The translations under genes were made by a program, and so were the position numbers. A DNA stretch of 64,000 nucleotides, taken from assembly GCA_903828645.1 (NCBI GenBank), contig CAIKNA010000208.1:1-64000 (forward strand), written 5' to 3'. This document shows positions 18,295 through 28,038 of the stretch, one piece after another. Position 1 is the first letter of the stretch; every line of letters starts with the position of its first letter. A model generated the notes under the pieces. The model did not search any database. It saw nothing but the letters and a program-made list of their open reading frames with translations, and was not told where the DNA came from. The stretch is from an uncultured Bacteroidales bacterium. GTDB taxonomy: Bacteria; Bacteroidota; Bacteroidia; Bacteroidales; FEN-979.

Positions 18295-19803
18295 ATGAAG
18301 CATCTTTTCAGTTTTGCAATTATAACCCTGTTGCTCCTTGCGGCAGGGTGTAAAAAGGATTCAAAGATCCTGTCAAAAGAATATCCTTATGTAATCCAGG
18401 AAGATGTTTCTGAGATCAGTGAAACAGGGATCACGGTTAAGTCGGTGATCATCAGTTCGGGTGATTATGCAATAGAGGATTTTGGTTTTGTAATCAGCGA
18501 GGAGTCGAAACCAGTTGTTACCGACCGGAAGATATCACTTAAGGCTGTAGAGGCCAGCCCCGATAAAATAACTTTCAGAATAGACAATGCCCTCGGAAAA
18601 GACCAGAAATATTATATCAGGGCCTTCATAAAGACACCCGGTTACCTGGTTTACAGCAATGAGAAGGCATTCTACAGCAAAGGCAGCATCATGCCCCGTA
18701 TCGGCCATCTGTCAAAAACCTCAGCCATCCCCGGAGATGTGGTCACCATTGCCGGCGATTATTTTAATGAATCCCCGGGCAATAATGTCGTCCGTTTCGG
18801 GGATGTGCGTGCACGGATCATTTACGAGAAGAGGGACACCATCATTGTTCAATGCCCTGAAACCAAAGCTACCAAAGAGGTTGCCGTCTCCGTCCAGACT
18901 GCCGGCCAAACCGGCTATGCAGACGCCATGTTCACGCTGGTAAATCCCTGGACACCGCTGGCCGATTTTCCAGGGGGTGCAAGGTTCTGGAGCAGCAGCT
19001 TCACTGTTGGAACAAAAGGTTATGTCGCATTGGGCATGACTAATGACGGAAACTATGCAAGCAGGGAATTATGGGAATTCAACAGCGGAACGAATCTATG
19101 GCAGGAACTGCCTCCGTTCCCGGGAAATGCCCGCAGCAATGCGATCGATTTCAGTATCGGAAATTACGGATATATCGGGCTGGGTGTCGGGAACCTGGTC
19201 GAAACATATTCCGACTTATGGGAATATGATCCCCAGGCCAATGGCTGGACAAAAAAGGCAGATTATCCCGGAGCTACATTCAATGACCATACATATCCCC
19301 ATTTTGTGATCAATAACACATTATACCTTTACAGCGGGTTCAACCAATATGAATTCTGGACTTATAACCCCGTACAGGACCAATGGAGGCAACTTCAGTC
19401 CGATGCACAGATGAAAAATCATAATATAACCGAAGGATTCTCGGCAAGAAACACCGGTTACTTTATCGAAATATCCGGCACCGGCTGGGATCCGAAAACA
19501 CTTGTTCTCTGGCAATATGACCCTTTGCAGAATACGATTTTCAAAACAGATTCTGTCCCGTTAGGATCCTATTGGGCTGAACCGTGCAGTTTTAATATCG
19601 GCAGGAAACTATTCATCTCGGTAAGGGATCGGTTACTGATCGAATACGACATGGACAGCAAGCTGGCATTCACTCTTGCGCATCCTTCGGACCATGAAAT
19701 GTTCAACTTCAGGATGGTTTTTAACAGCAAAGCCGTGCTCAATAACTCCGAGACGCCGGTTGTCAATGAATTTAATTCTGCTGCTGCACTGCACCGAAAA
19801 TAA
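18295..19803 (+). CDS. IPT/TIG and Kelch-repeat lipoprotein
   Basis: A 502-residue lipoprotein (signal ending LLLAAGC, Cys at about 19). Residues about 35-125 are a beta domain seen on Bacteroidota surface proteins; about 130-220 an IPT/TIG immunoglobulin-like domain (SAIPGDVVTIAGDYF, NVVRFGDVRA); about 225-480 a Kelch-type beta-propeller (repeats such as LWEFNSGTNLWQELPPFPG, LWEYDPQANGWTKKADYPG, FWTYNPVQDQW). A binding role at the cell surface is likely. It is encoded directly behind an outer-membrane barrel protein, suggesting they work together; the partner and ligand are unknown. Confidence 0.85.
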   Translation: MKHLFSFAIITLLLLAAGCKKDSKILSKEYPYVIQEDVSEISETGITVKSVIISSGDYAIEDFGFVISEESKPVVTDRKISLKAVEASPDKITFRIDNALGKDQKYYIRAFIKTPGYLVYSNEKAFYSKGSIMPRIGHLSKTSAIPGDVVTIAGDYFNESPGNNVVRFGDVRARIIYEKRDTIIVQCPETKATKEVAVSVQTAGQTGYADAMFTLVNPWTPLADFPGGARFWSSSFTVGTKGYVALGMTNDGNYASRELWEFNSGTNLWQELPPFPGNARSNAIDFSIGNYGYIGLGVGNLVETYSDLWEYDPQANGWTKKADYPGATFNDHTYPHFVINNTLYLYSGFNQYEFWTYNPVQDQWRQLQSDAQMKNHNITEGFSARNTGYFIEISGTGWDPKTLVLWQYDPLQNTIFKTDSVPLGSYWAEPCSFNIGRKLFISVRDRLLIEYDMDSKLAFTLAHPSDHEMFNFRMVFNSKAVLNNSETPVVNEFNSAAALHRK

Positions 19804-19848
19804 ATTTATTACGTTTCCGGCGAATTCCTGCATAAACGGATATTCTAT

Positions 19849-21717
19849 TTATTCCCGGTCGCTGAGTTCCATCCAGCGGTTGGTCATCTGCTCAATTTCC
19901 GGCAAAATCGCCGCCCAACGCTCGGAACGCTGGGTCAGCACATCGGGCTTAAGGGTCCCCGACTGAAGATCGGCTTCAATCGCCGACTTTTCCGCCTCCA
20001 GCCTGGCAATCTCTTTTTCAAGGGACTCGAGTTCACGTTTTTCCTTGAACGACAACTTATTGGAGACCGGAGGCGCAGGCTTTTGGGCTTCAATATTCCG
20101 CACGGTGATGCGTTTCTGCAGTTGCTCCTTTTTCTTCCGTTCGTCGCTCCATGCCTTGTACTGGGTATAGTTTCCGGGGAAATCCCTGATAACCCCGTCT
20201 CCTTCGAATACAAAAAGATGATCCACAATCTTGTCAAGAAAGTAGCGGTCGTGGGTTACCACAACCACGCATCCGTTGAACGAGGCGAGATACTCTTCAA
20301 GCACATTCAGGGTCAGGATGTCGAGATCGTTGGTAGGCTCATCCAGGATCAGGAAATTCGGGCTCCGCATCAGGACCGTTATCAGGTAAAGCCTCCGTTT
20401 CTCCCCGCCACTCAGTTTGTAAACAGACTGAAAATGTGAGGGGTATGGAAACATGAAATAGTTGAGGAAAGCAGCCGCCGTGATGGTGTCGCCATTGCCA
20501 AGTTTGACCACTTCGGCAATTTCCTTTACGACATCGATCACCTTGGTATCTTCATTGAAAACCAGCCCCTGTTGCTTGTAGTAACCGTATTGAATGGTCT
20601 CCCCTGTCTGGATATGGCCTTTTTGGGGCCTGATCCGGCCTGTGATAACATCAAGAAACGTGGATTTGCCCGAGCCGTTTTTCCCAACGATGCCAACCTT
20701 TTCGCGGCGTTTGAAGGTATAGGTGAATCCCTTCAGGATGGCAAGGTCACCCCAGTTGAAATAGACATCGTTGATTTCGAGAATTTTATTCCCCATGCGG
20801 GCACCTTCGATGTTGAGGTTCATCCGCTCTTCATAAACTTTACTTGAGGCTTTCTCCTGCAAGTCGTAGAAGCTGTCAATACGGGCTTTTGACTTTGTTG
20901 TGCGCGCTTTGGGCATGCGCCGCATCCACTCCTGCTCCGTCCGCATGAGGTTTTGCGCCCGTTCAACCTCTTTATTCTGAATATCAAGACGTTCAGCCTG
21001 CTTTTCCAGGAAATAGGAATAATTCCCCTTGTATTTGTACACCGCTGCGTTTTCCATTTCAAGCACCTCGTCGCATACCCGGTCGAGAAAATAGCGGTCA
21101 TGGGTGACCATCAGCAGCGTGATGCTGGTTTTCGAGAGGTACTCTTCCAGCCATTCGATCATTTCAACATCAAGGTGGTTGGTAGGCTCATCGAGGATCA
21201 GGAAGGTGGGTTCGGTGATCAGCGCTTTCGCCAGTGCGACACGTTTGCGCTGACCGCCCGAGAGTTCCCTGATGCGCTGGTCGAGATCGGGCAACTTGAG
21301 CTGGGTAAGTATTTGCTTTACCCGTGTTTCGTACTCCCAGCCCTGAATGGCATCCATCTGTTCAATGGCATGCTGTATCTCATTTTTATCCTCCCCTTTG
21401 ATGACATGTTCATAATTCAGGATGGTTTTCTGAATATCATTGGAATGAGAATAGACCTCTTCAAAAACAGTTTTCCCGGGATCAAGGTCTGGCTCCTGCC
21501 TGAGATATTCAAACGAATCGCGGTTAAACATGGTTACCGTTCCGTTGTCGCAAGGTTCAAGCCCGGCGATGATATTGAGCAGGCTGGTTTTCCCGGCGCC
21601 GTTTCGTGCGATAAGCGCGACTTTCTGAGACTGGCTCAGAACAAATGAAATATTTTCAAACAGGTTCTTTTCACCATAGGACCGGGCCAGGTTCTCAACT
21701 TGAAGGATTGTAGACAT
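19849..21717 (-). CDS. ABC-F family ATPase (Uup/EttA-like)
   Basis: A 622-residue soluble protein with two ABC cassettes and no membrane part. Cassette 1: Walker A ARNGAGKTS, signature LSGGQRKRVALAKAL, Walker B LILDEPTNHLD. Cassette 2: KNGSGKST, LSGGEKRRLYL, LILDEPTNDLD. The linker between the cassettes is rich in charged residues, and the C-terminus is a coiled coil (KEKRELESLEKEIARLEAE), as in Uup. ABC-F proteins act on the ribosome. I chose the ATG at 21717 (MSTILQVENLARSYG) because the upstream 38 codons are not conserved in type and overlap the promoter region. Confidence 0.9.
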   Translation of the reverse strand: MSTILQVENLARSYGEKNLFENISFVLSQSQKVALIARNGAGKTSLLNIIAGLEPCDNGTVTMFNRDSFEYLRQEPDLDPGKTVFEEVYSHSNDIQKTILNYEHVIKGEDKNEIQHAIEQMDAIQGWEYETRVKQILTQLKLPDLDQRIRELSGGQRKRVALAKALITEPTFLILDEPTNHLDVEMIEWLEEYLSKTSITLLMVTHDRYFLDRVCDEVLEMENAAVYKYKGNYSYFLEKQAERLDIQNKEVERAQNLMRTEQEWMRRMPKARTTKSKARIDSFYDLQEKASSKVYEERMNLNIEGARMGNKILEINDVYFNWGDLAILKGFTYTFKRREKVGIVGKNGSGKSTFLDVITGRIRPQKGHIQTGETIQYGYYKQQGLVFNEDTKVIDVVKEIAEVVKLGNGDTITAAAFLNYFMFPYPSHFQSVYKLSGGEKRRLYLITVLMRSPNFLILDEPTNDLDILTLNVLEEYLASFNGCVVVVTHDRYFLDKIVDHLFVFEGDGVIRDFPGNYTQYKAWSDERKKKEQLQKRITVRNIEAQKPAPPVSNKLSFKEKRELESLEKEIARLEAEKSAIEADLQSGTLKPDVLTQRSERWAAILPEIEQMTNRWMELSDRE

Positions 21718-21736
21718 GCATGATGTAAATGATTGG

Positions 21737-21744
21737 CAAAGGTA
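21737..21744 (-). promoter_or_regulatory. -7 box TACCTTTG of the ABC-F gene
   Basis: Perfect TAnnTTTG on the minus strand, 19 bases before the chosen start at 21717. This also supports that start over the longer frame. No clear -33 box. Confidence 0.5.
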
Positions 21745-21819
21745 GTCAATATCACCATAAAAAATTTGACCGTACTGGTTCCGGGAAAACAGAAAATTAC
21801 TTAAATTTACAAAAAAAAA

Positions 21820-22383
21820 ATGCCGGTCCACAGCTATTTTGTATTGACAGCATTTACTGTTCTTCTAATGGTTTTCGCCCTGCAGTTCATCAGGATAAGA
21901 ACTTCCGCTGCAGGATTGTTTGGAACTCCTACCATAGAAAAACTGCAATTTTATTCGGCCAAAATAGCCCTTTTTACCACCTGGTTTTTATTCATGCTGA
22001 AGGCTATCTACCCCGGGAGCGGATATCTCAACGTCCCCATCGGTCTTTCGTGGACAGCAGTCGTACTGCTTTATATCGGCACGTTCATTGTTTCAGTCTC
22101 CCTTTTTAATCTTGGGAAATCGTTATTTGTCGGTCTGCCCGTGCAGGAAACCATGTTGCAGACTCATGGCCTTTACCGGATGAGCCGCAATCCTTTGTAT
22201 GTTGGAGTTCATATTATTGCGATCGCATCCTGCCTCTATTTCCCCGATCTGATCAATGTTTCATTTACGATTTTCGGCATTTACGTTCACCATAAAATCA
22301 TCAAACAGGAAGAGTGCTTTCTGGCGGATCAATTTGGAAAAGATTGGGTGGTATACAGTGCAAGAGTCAGCAGGTATGTATAA
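21820..22383 (+). CDS. ICMT/PEMT-like membrane methyltransferase
   Basis: A 187-residue membrane protein with about five hydrophobic helices. The C-terminal half has the isoprenylcysteine carboxyl methyltransferase signature GLYRMSRNPLYVGVHI, then EECFLADQFGKDW. Bacterial relatives are SAM-dependent methyltransferases, mostly of unknown substrate (lipids or isoprenoids). It overlaps the diacylglycerol kinase gene by 8 bases, suggesting translational coupling and a lipid-related role. Confidence 0.8.
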   Translation: MPVHSYFVLTAFTVLLMVFALQFIRIRTSAAGLFGTPTIEKLQFYSAKIALFTTWFLFMLKAIYPGSGYLNVPIGLSWTAVVLLYIGTFIVSVSLFNLGKSLFVGLPVQETMLQTHGLYRMSRNPLYVGVHIIAIASCLYFPDLINVSFTIFGIYVHHKIIKQEECFLADQFGKDWVVYSARVSRYV

Positions 22384-22723
22384 AAAATTCGGATATGCCC
22401 TTAACGGGTTGAAAATTGTGTTAACCACCCAGCAAAATTTCAGGATCCACATGGTTGCGGCGTGCATCGTTGTTACTGCGGGTTTTGTTTCAGGGCTTTC
22501 TGCCACTGAATGGTGCATCATCACTACGACCATTTTCCTGGTTCTGGCCATGGAAGCAGTGAATACTGCCATTGAAAAACTGGTCGATTTCGTCTCCCCG
22601 GCTTTTCATGCCCAGGCCGGTGCGGTGAAAGACATTTCCGCCGGGGCGGTTCTCTTAACGGCTGTAGGAGCTGTGATAACAGGAATCGTCATATTTTTAC
22701 CAAGAATATGGCCGGGGGGATGA
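22376..22723 (+). CDS. dgkA: Diacylglycerol kinase (DgkA family)
   Basis: A 115-residue membrane protein with three hydrophobic helices. It shows family hallmarks: FGYALNGLKIVLTTQQNFRIH at the N-terminus and the catalytic region MEAVNTAIEKLVDFV, followed by KDISAGAVLL. DgkA-type kinases phosphorylate diacylglycerol or undecaprenol. The start at 22376 overlaps the previous stop (ATGTATAA); the frame is open further upstream but only antisense-like residues precede this Met. Confidence 0.88.
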   Translation: MYKKFGYALNGLKIVLTTQQNFRIHMVAACIVVTAGFVSGLSATEWCIITTTIFLVLAMEAVNTAIEKLVDFVSPAFHAQAGAVKDISAGAVLLTAVGAVITGIVIFLPRIWPGG

Positions 22724-22769
22724 GACCGGTCAACAGATCGAACAATAATAAAACCTTAATAATCAAATC

Positions 22770-24860
22770 ATGAGAAAACTATCTTTACTCCTTTTGCTTG
22801 CCCTGCTTTCAGGGCTTTATTCATGCAAACCACAAGAGAAAAAAACGGCAGAGGCTCCGCTGATTGAAAAACAAGCTGTTGAGCTGAAAAGTGACCTGAT
22901 GACCCCCGAGGTTTTGTGGAGTCTGGGCAGGTTAAGTGAACCCGAACTTTCCCCGGACAAACACACACTCTTATACGGAGTCACCTATTACGACATTGCA
23001 CAGAATAAAGGAAACCGTGAATTGTATACGATTGGAACCGACGGGCAGAATCTCAAGCGGGTTACCACTACGAAATTCAGCGAATACCAGGCGATGTGGA
23101 CCCCCGACGGTAAAAAAATCGTTTTCATGTCGTCGGAGACGGGTTCCATGCAGGTTTGGGAGATGGCCCCTGACGGGAACAACCGCAAACAGGTGACCAA
23201 CATTGAAAATGGGATCAACGGGTTCAAATATTCCCCGGATATGAAGAACCTCCTGTATACTGCCGATGTCGTTCCGGAAAAACAATTCCAGGATCTCTAT
23301 GCAAATCTTCCCAAGGCCAGCGGCAGGATTTACAATGACCTGATGTACCGCCACTGGGATACCTGGGTGCAGGCTTACAGCCATATTTTTGTTGCCGGTT
23401 TAACCAGCGATAAGATCACAAAAGGGACCGACATCATGCTGAACGAACCCTTCGAAACCCCGCTGATGCCGTTTGGCGGGATGGAGCAGATCAACTGGAG
23501 TCCCGACAGCAAAGTGATTGCCTATACCTGCCGCAAAAAAAAGGGCGTTGAATATGCAAAATCCACTAATTCCGACATCTATCTTTATGAACTGGCAGGT
23601 GGAAAAACCACCAATATCAGCGAGGGCATGATGGGCTATGATGTTGCGCCCGGATTTTCGCCGGATGGGAAAAAGATCGCCTGGCAAAGTATGGAACGGG
23701 ATGGCTATGAGTCGGATAAAAACCGGCTGATTGTTTACGATGTTGATTCGAAAACAAAGGTTGATTTTACCAAAGATTTTGATCAGAATGCAGAAAGCCT
23801 TGCCTGGACCGACGACAGCAAGTCAATCTATTTCATCAGCGACTACCATGCTACAGATGAAATTTACCGGCTTGACCTTGCCGATGGCAGGATTTCCAAA
23901 ATCACTGCAGGAATTCACGACTATACCGGTGTAATCCCTGCAGGCGACAAGTTGATTGCATCACGGATGTCGATGTCGATGCCGGTAGAACTTTATTCGG
24001 TAAACCCGGCTACAGGCAAAGACACACCCCTCACGACGACCAACAAGGATGTACTCGATAAACTTGCCCTGGCACGCATCGAACAACGGTGGATAAAAAC
24101 GACCGACAACCAGGAGATGCACACATGGATTATTTATCCACCCCATTTTGATTCTACAAAGAAATACCCGACCCTGCTATATTGTGAAGGGGGGCCTCAG
24201 AGTACTGTGAGCCAGTTCTGGTCGTTTCGGTGGAATTTCCAGATGATGGCGGCCAACGGCTACATCATCGTAGCGCCAAACCGCAGGGGGCTGCCCGGTT
24301 TCGGGCATGCCTGGAACGAACAAATCAGTGGCGATTATGGCGGCCAGAATATGAAAGACTATTTAAGCGCCATCGACGCCCTGACCAAAGAACCTTATGT
24401 AAACAAGGATAAGCTTGGCTGCATTGGCGCCAGCTACGGAGGATTTTCGGTCTACTGGCTGGCCGGCAATCACAATAAACGTTTCAAGGCTTTTATTGCC
24501 CACGATGGCATGTTCAATCTTGAAGCACAGTACCTTGAAACTGAAGAGATGTGGTTTGTAAACTGGGATCTCGGGGGGCCATACTGGGACAAAAACAATA
24601 AAATTGCGCAACGGTCATTTGCAAATTCTCCTCACCGGTTTGTCCAGAACTGGGATACCCCTATCCTCTGCATCCACGGCGAACTTGACTACCGGATCGT
24701 GGCCACACAGGGCATGCAGGCATTCAATGCCGCTATCCTGCGCGGAATTCCTGCCGAATTTCTCTATTTCCCGGATGAAAACCATTGGGTGTTGAAACCA
24801 CAAAATGGCATATTATGGCAACGGACATTCTATAACTGGCTTGATAAATGGCTGAAATAA
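22770..24860 (+). CDS. S9-family serine peptidase lipoprotein (DPP/prolyl oligopeptidase type)
   Basis: A 696-residue protein with a lipoprotein signal (SGLYSC, Cys at about 19). An N-terminal beta-propeller (repeats such as WTPDGKKIVFMS, FSPDGKKIAWQS, WTDDSKSIYFIS) precedes an alpha/beta hydrolase domain. Catalytic triad: Ser555 in GASYGG, Asp640 in HGELDYRI, His672 in ENHWV. S9 enzymes cleave short peptides, often after proline, and export suggests peptide scavenging in the periplasm. The sirtuin gene starts 7 bases after its stop. Confidence 0.92.
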   Translation: MRKLSLLLLLALLSGLYSCKPQEKKTAEAPLIEKQAVELKSDLMTPEVLWSLGRLSEPELSPDKHTLLYGVTYYDIAQNKGNRELYTIGTDGQNLKRVTTTKFSEYQAMWTPDGKKIVFMSSETGSMQVWEMAPDGNNRKQVTNIENGINGFKYSPDMKNLLYTADVVPEKQFQDLYANLPKASGRIYNDLMYRHWDTWVQAYSHIFVAGLTSDKITKGTDIMLNEPFETPLMPFGGMEQINWSPDSKVIAYTCRKKKGVEYAKSTNSDIYLYELAGGKTTNISEGMMGYDVAPGFSPDGKKIAWQSMERDGYESDKNRLIVYDVDSKTKVDFTKDFDQNAESLAWTDDSKSIYFISDYHATDEIYRLDLADGRISKITAGIHDYTGVIPAGDKLIASRMSMSMPVELYSVNPATGKDTPLTTTNKDVLDKLALARIEQRWIKTTDNQEMHTWIIYPPHFDSTKKYPTLLYCEGGPQSTVSQFWSFRWNFQMMAANGYIIVAPNRRGLPGFGHAWNEQISGDYGGQNMKDYLSAIDALTKEPYVNKDKLGCIGASYGGFSVYWLAGNHNKRFKAFIAHDGMFNLEAQYLETEEMWFVNWDLGGPYWDKNNKIAQRSFANSPHRFVQNWDTPILCIHGELDYRIVATQGMQAFNAAILRGIPAEFLYFPDENHWVLKPQNGILWQRTFYNWLDKWLK

Positions 24861-24867
24861 CGGCAGC

Positions 24868-25641
24868 ATGAAGGAGCTGATCAAAGAGGCCGCCCTTATC
24901 CTGAAACGTTCACGATTCACAACAGCCTTTACGGGAGCGGGAATCTCGGTTGAAAGCGGGATTCCCTCCTTCCGGGGCAGCGGGGGATTGTGGGAAAAGT
25001 ACGACCCGGGTGTGCTTGACCTGCAGCATTTCATGCATGACCCTGCCGGTTCATGGGTGGTCATCAAGGAGATTTTTTATGACTTTTTTGGCATGGCAAA
25101 GCCCAACAAGGCTCACCTGGTCCTTGCCCGGATGGAGAAGGAAGGGCTGCTGGGGAGAATCGTCACCCAGAATATTGACAACCTTCACCAGGAAGCGGGA
25201 TCGTTACTTCTCTCAGAGTTCCATGGGAATTCAAAAAAACTGAAATGTCTTCAATGTCATCGCGAGTATCACCCCGGGCAGATCAGCCTCGACCATTTCC
25301 CGCCGACCTGCGTGGAATGCGGCGGAATCCTGAAACCCGGTTTTGTTTTCTTCGGGGAGGGAATTCCGCAGGTACCGCTTGCGGAGGCGTATGAAGCAGC
25401 ATCCATCTCGGATGTATTTCTGATTATCGGTACAACAGGTGAGGTAATGCCAGCCAACCAGATACCATTTATGGCAAAAGAGTACGGGGCTGTCATCATA
25501 GAAGTGAACCCCGAACCATCAAATTACACGGATAAAATCACGGATATTTTCCTGCAGGGCAAAGCAACCGTTGTGATGGAACAACTGGAGAGGCAACTAT
25601 TTCCCGCGGCCCTGGATGATGATCAGGATGGTATAAATTAA
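24868..25641 (+). CDS. cobB: NAD-dependent protein deacylase, sirtuin
   Basis: A 257-residue cytoplasmic Sir2 protein. NAD-binding motif GAGISVESGIPSFRG (about 23-37), catalytic TQNIDNLHQ and HG, a zinc site of two Cys pairs (CLQC and CVEC, about 130-153), and the late IIGTTGEV and EVNPEPS loops are all present. It removes acyl groups from lysines using NAD. It follows the S9 peptidase closely. Its last 45 bases overlap, on opposite strands, the 3' end of the sugar transferase gene. Confidence 0.92.
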   Translation: MKELIKEAALILKRSRFTTAFTGAGISVESGIPSFRGSGGLWEKYDPGVLDLQHFMHDPAGSWVVIKEIFYDFFGMAKPNKAHLVLARMEKEGLLGRIVTQNIDNLHQEAGSLLLSEFHGNSKKLKCLQCHREYHPGQISLDHFPPTCVECGGILKPGFVFFGEGIPQVPLAEAYEAASISDVFLIIGTTGEVMPANQIPFMAKEYGAVIIEVNPEPSNYTDKITDIFLQGKATVVMEQLERQLFPAALDDDQDGIN

Positions 25642-27012
25642 TATCTTGAAATCCATTGCCAGCGACATGTTCTCGATGTATAGGATGTCAAATTTCAGGC
25701 GTTCGACCATCTGGTCCAGGTTTTCCGCATAGCCGTATTTAACCTGGCCCCATGAAGTAATTCCGGGTTTGACTTTATGCAGCAACCTGTAATGGGGCGC
25801 CCGCTGGGTAATGAGATCGATGTAAAACTGGCGCTCAGGCCGTGGCCCTACCAGGCTCATATCGCCTTTAAGCACTGTGTAAAACTGGGGTATCTCGTCC
25901 ACCCTGAATTGCCTGAGAAATTTGCCGAACCGGGTGATCCGGGGATCATTTCTGGACGACAACTGAGGGCCACTCTCTTCGGCATCCTTGTACATCGTCC
26001 TGAATTTATGCATTTTAAATGGTTTGCCTTTGATCCCGACACGTTCCTGCGAGAAGAAAACCGGGCCAGATGAGGTCACTTTGATGATAATTGCGGTAAT
26101 GATCATCATTGGGGTGAGCACGATCAGGCAGATGATTGAAATGACGAGGTCGAGGATGCGTTTGAGCGACATCTGCCAGTCGGGCATGAGGTCGGGGTAA
26201 ATCTGAATGAGTGGGGCGTGGAAAATGGAAGTTGTTTTAACCGAGCCCATGAGAATGTCCTGCATTGCCGGAATGATTTTAATCACCACATCTGTGTCTT
26301 CGAGCTGTGTGATGATATTTTCGATGGTGTGGTTTTCTGAGTGTTCAATTGCAATGATCACCTCCTCGATATTCAGCTCCTTCACAAACCTGTTCAGGTC
26401 CTGAAGTCCGCCGAGATGGGGGATCGACTCTGCTAATTTATATTTGCTGTATCCTTCAACATTGATGAAGCCTACAAATTTGTTTCCTGACGACTTTTCC
26501 TGGTTTTCAATCTCTTCGTAAATCGAAACAGCATTCCCGTTGCTCCCGATGATAATGGTGTTGAACCCGATGAGTTTGGAGTGGATTTTATAGGCTGTGC
26601 GTGAAGTAAGGAGAAACCGGAAAGATGCTGTAAAAAAAAGATGAAACATCAGGAGGATAAAAAAGAACTCAATGTAGGTGTGCTGATTGATGATGACATC
26701 ATCAAGGATCAGTGTGAAAAACAGGATCGTAACCCCGATAAAGGTTATGAGGATTGTCTGGGCAAATTCACGGAGCCTGGCTTTTCTGAAAATTTTACGG
26801 TAGGTTCCGATCAGCGTATAAAGCATCAACCAGAAAAACGGGATGATGGTAACGCCGTAATAAAGTTTCCTGTCGAGAAGGATGTCATCGAGATGTCTGA
26901 AAATCTGGTGATCTACCGCGTATTTCCGGTAAACAAAGAACAACGTCCAGGCGATAAAAGCCGCCAGAAAATCTGCGGCAATATATTTAATAACCTGTAA
27001 CCGTTTATTCAT
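25597..27012 (-). CDS. Polyprenyl-phosphate sugar-1-phosphate transferase
   Basis: A 471-residue membrane enzyme of the PglC/WcaJ type. The N-terminal half holds about four membrane helices and a CoA-binding-like domain (IIIGSNGNAVSIYEEIE). A further membrane segment near 285 (LDLVISIICLIVLTPMMII) leads into the bacterial sugar transferase domain (FFSQERVGIKGKPFKMHKFR, LSRKxRVDEIPQF-like region, LVGPRPERQFYI). It links a sugar phosphate to a polyprenyl carrier, the first step in making an exopolysaccharide or glycan. It is the last gene of a minus-strand trio. Confidence 0.9.
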   Translation of the reverse strand: MNKRLQVIKYIAADFLAAFIAWTLFFVYRKYAVDHQIFRHLDDILLDRKLYYGVTIIPFFWLMLYTLIGTYRKIFRKARLREFAQTILITFIGVTILFFTLILDDVIINQHTYIEFFFILLMFHLFFTASFRFLLTSRTAYKIHSKLIGFNTIIIGSNGNAVSIYEEIENQEKSSGNKFVGFINVEGYSKYKLAESIPHLGGLQDLNRFVKELNIEEVIIAIEHSENHTIENIITQLEDTDVVIKIIPAMQDILMGSVKTTSIFHAPLIQIYPDLMPDWQMSLKRILDLVISIICLIVLTPMMIITAIIIKVTSSGPVFFSQERVGIKGKPFKMHKFRTMYKDAEESGPQLSSRNDPRITRFGKFLRQFRVDEIPQFYTVLKGDMSLVGPRPERQFYIDLITQRAPHYRLLHKVKPGITSWGQVKYGYAENLDQMVERLKFDILYIENMSLAMDFKILIYTILIIIQGRGK

Positions 27013-27047
27013 AATTCAGCTATTCTGATTCTTAATTTGACCGCATG

Positions 27048-27932
27048 CTAATTCGATTTGCGGGTTACTGTTTTGAAATTATCAAAAAGGATAAGGGATT
27101 TTGCCAATCCAGTCTCTTTCAGGGCACTCATATACACGCGATAGGTGGTCATCCCCGTATATGCATACAGGGTGGTGGAGAGATCGATGTAAATTTTCTT
27201 CCACAACCCATTGGTCGGCCGAAGGTAGAGTACCGGGGTTTGGTAAAGTGTAGTGCTCCCATAAGTAAAAACGCCGATTGCAAGGGTGTTGGTGGTGTTA
27301 AAATTCATCTCCAGAAACACGGGAGCAGAGGGAATAACATATTCCTGGTGTGTCTCACATTCAAAAAAATCGTGTGCTGAATCCAGGACAACCATGCCTG
27401 AGTGACCGCCTTCAAAAGTAAGCGGTGAACCAGGTGAACTTCGTTGTATGAAGGCGCTGCTTCCACTGGTCGTATCAAGGGTAAGAGATACATTCTCGAA
27501 ATCCTCTTTCCATACGAACAGGGCGGTAGACTGGTAGGTTGTTTTTAAAACGCCGGCTTTGGTCGTGCTGTCAGGTGTAAGGGTGATCTGCCTGGTGACC
27601 GGCTTGTAAAATTCATACGTCTGGCGGGTAGCTGCAATTCCATCCTTCTTGATGCCCGGCCATACCTTCAATGTATGCTTCCCTGATTTTAATACCGGGA
27701 ACCTGGCCGGAAGTTCAAAAGCTCCCAGGAATTCATCATCCACGTATACCCATGCATCGGTAATGTGTTGTGATGCTGTGCCCTCGGAGACATAATCGGT
27801 GGTGATGTAAATGGAATCGACAGTAAGGTAAGCAGGGATGCTCTGATCGCCGGAAAATTTTTCACAGGAAGATGCGACAATGAACAGGATGCTTAAAAGA
27901 CAGAAATAGCGAAAAAATTTCCTGTAAATCAT
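27048..27932 (-). CDS. Lipoprotein of unknown function
   Basis: A 294-residue lipoprotein. The signal MIYRKFFRYFCLLSILFIVA ends in a lipobox with Cys near residue 23 (ASSCEKF), which fixes the start at 27932 rather than the upstream ATG at 28034. The N-terminal region (VDSIYITTD, AWVYVDDEFLGAFELPARFP, GKHTLKVWPGIKKDG) resembles a PEGA-like or Ig-like fold. The C-terminal half is strand-rich and may be a jelly-roll. Conserved family not recognised. It sits between a Gfo/Idh/MocA dehydrogenase and a polyprenyl sugar transferase. Confidence 0.7.
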   Translation of the reverse strand: MIYRKFFRYFCLLSILFIVASSCEKFSGDQSIPAYLTVDSIYITTDYVSEGTASQHITDAWVYVDDEFLGAFELPARFPVLKSGKHTLKVWPGIKKDGIAATRQTYEFYKPVTRQITLTPDSTTKAGVLKTTYQSTALFVWKEDFENVSLTLDTTSGSSAFIQRSSPGSPLTFEGGHSGMVVLDSAHDFFECETHQEYVIPSAPVFLEMNFNTTNTLAIGVFTYGSTTLYQTPVLYLRPTNGLWKKIYIDLSTTLYAYTGMTTYRVYMSALKETGLAKSLILFDNFKTVTRKSN

Positions 27933-28038
27933 ATTGTCATAAAAGTTGAAATCACGGCTTCCTCTTATAGATAACGGCCGGTTATTGCTGATATTGTTCA
28001 CAAAAACATAAAAGTAATGAACAGGAACCAACAAGGAA

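Noticed and set aside
19849-21831. Longer ABC-F frame starting at 21831
   Set aside because: The extra 38 residues overlap the -7 box and the divergent gene and are not ABC-F-like.
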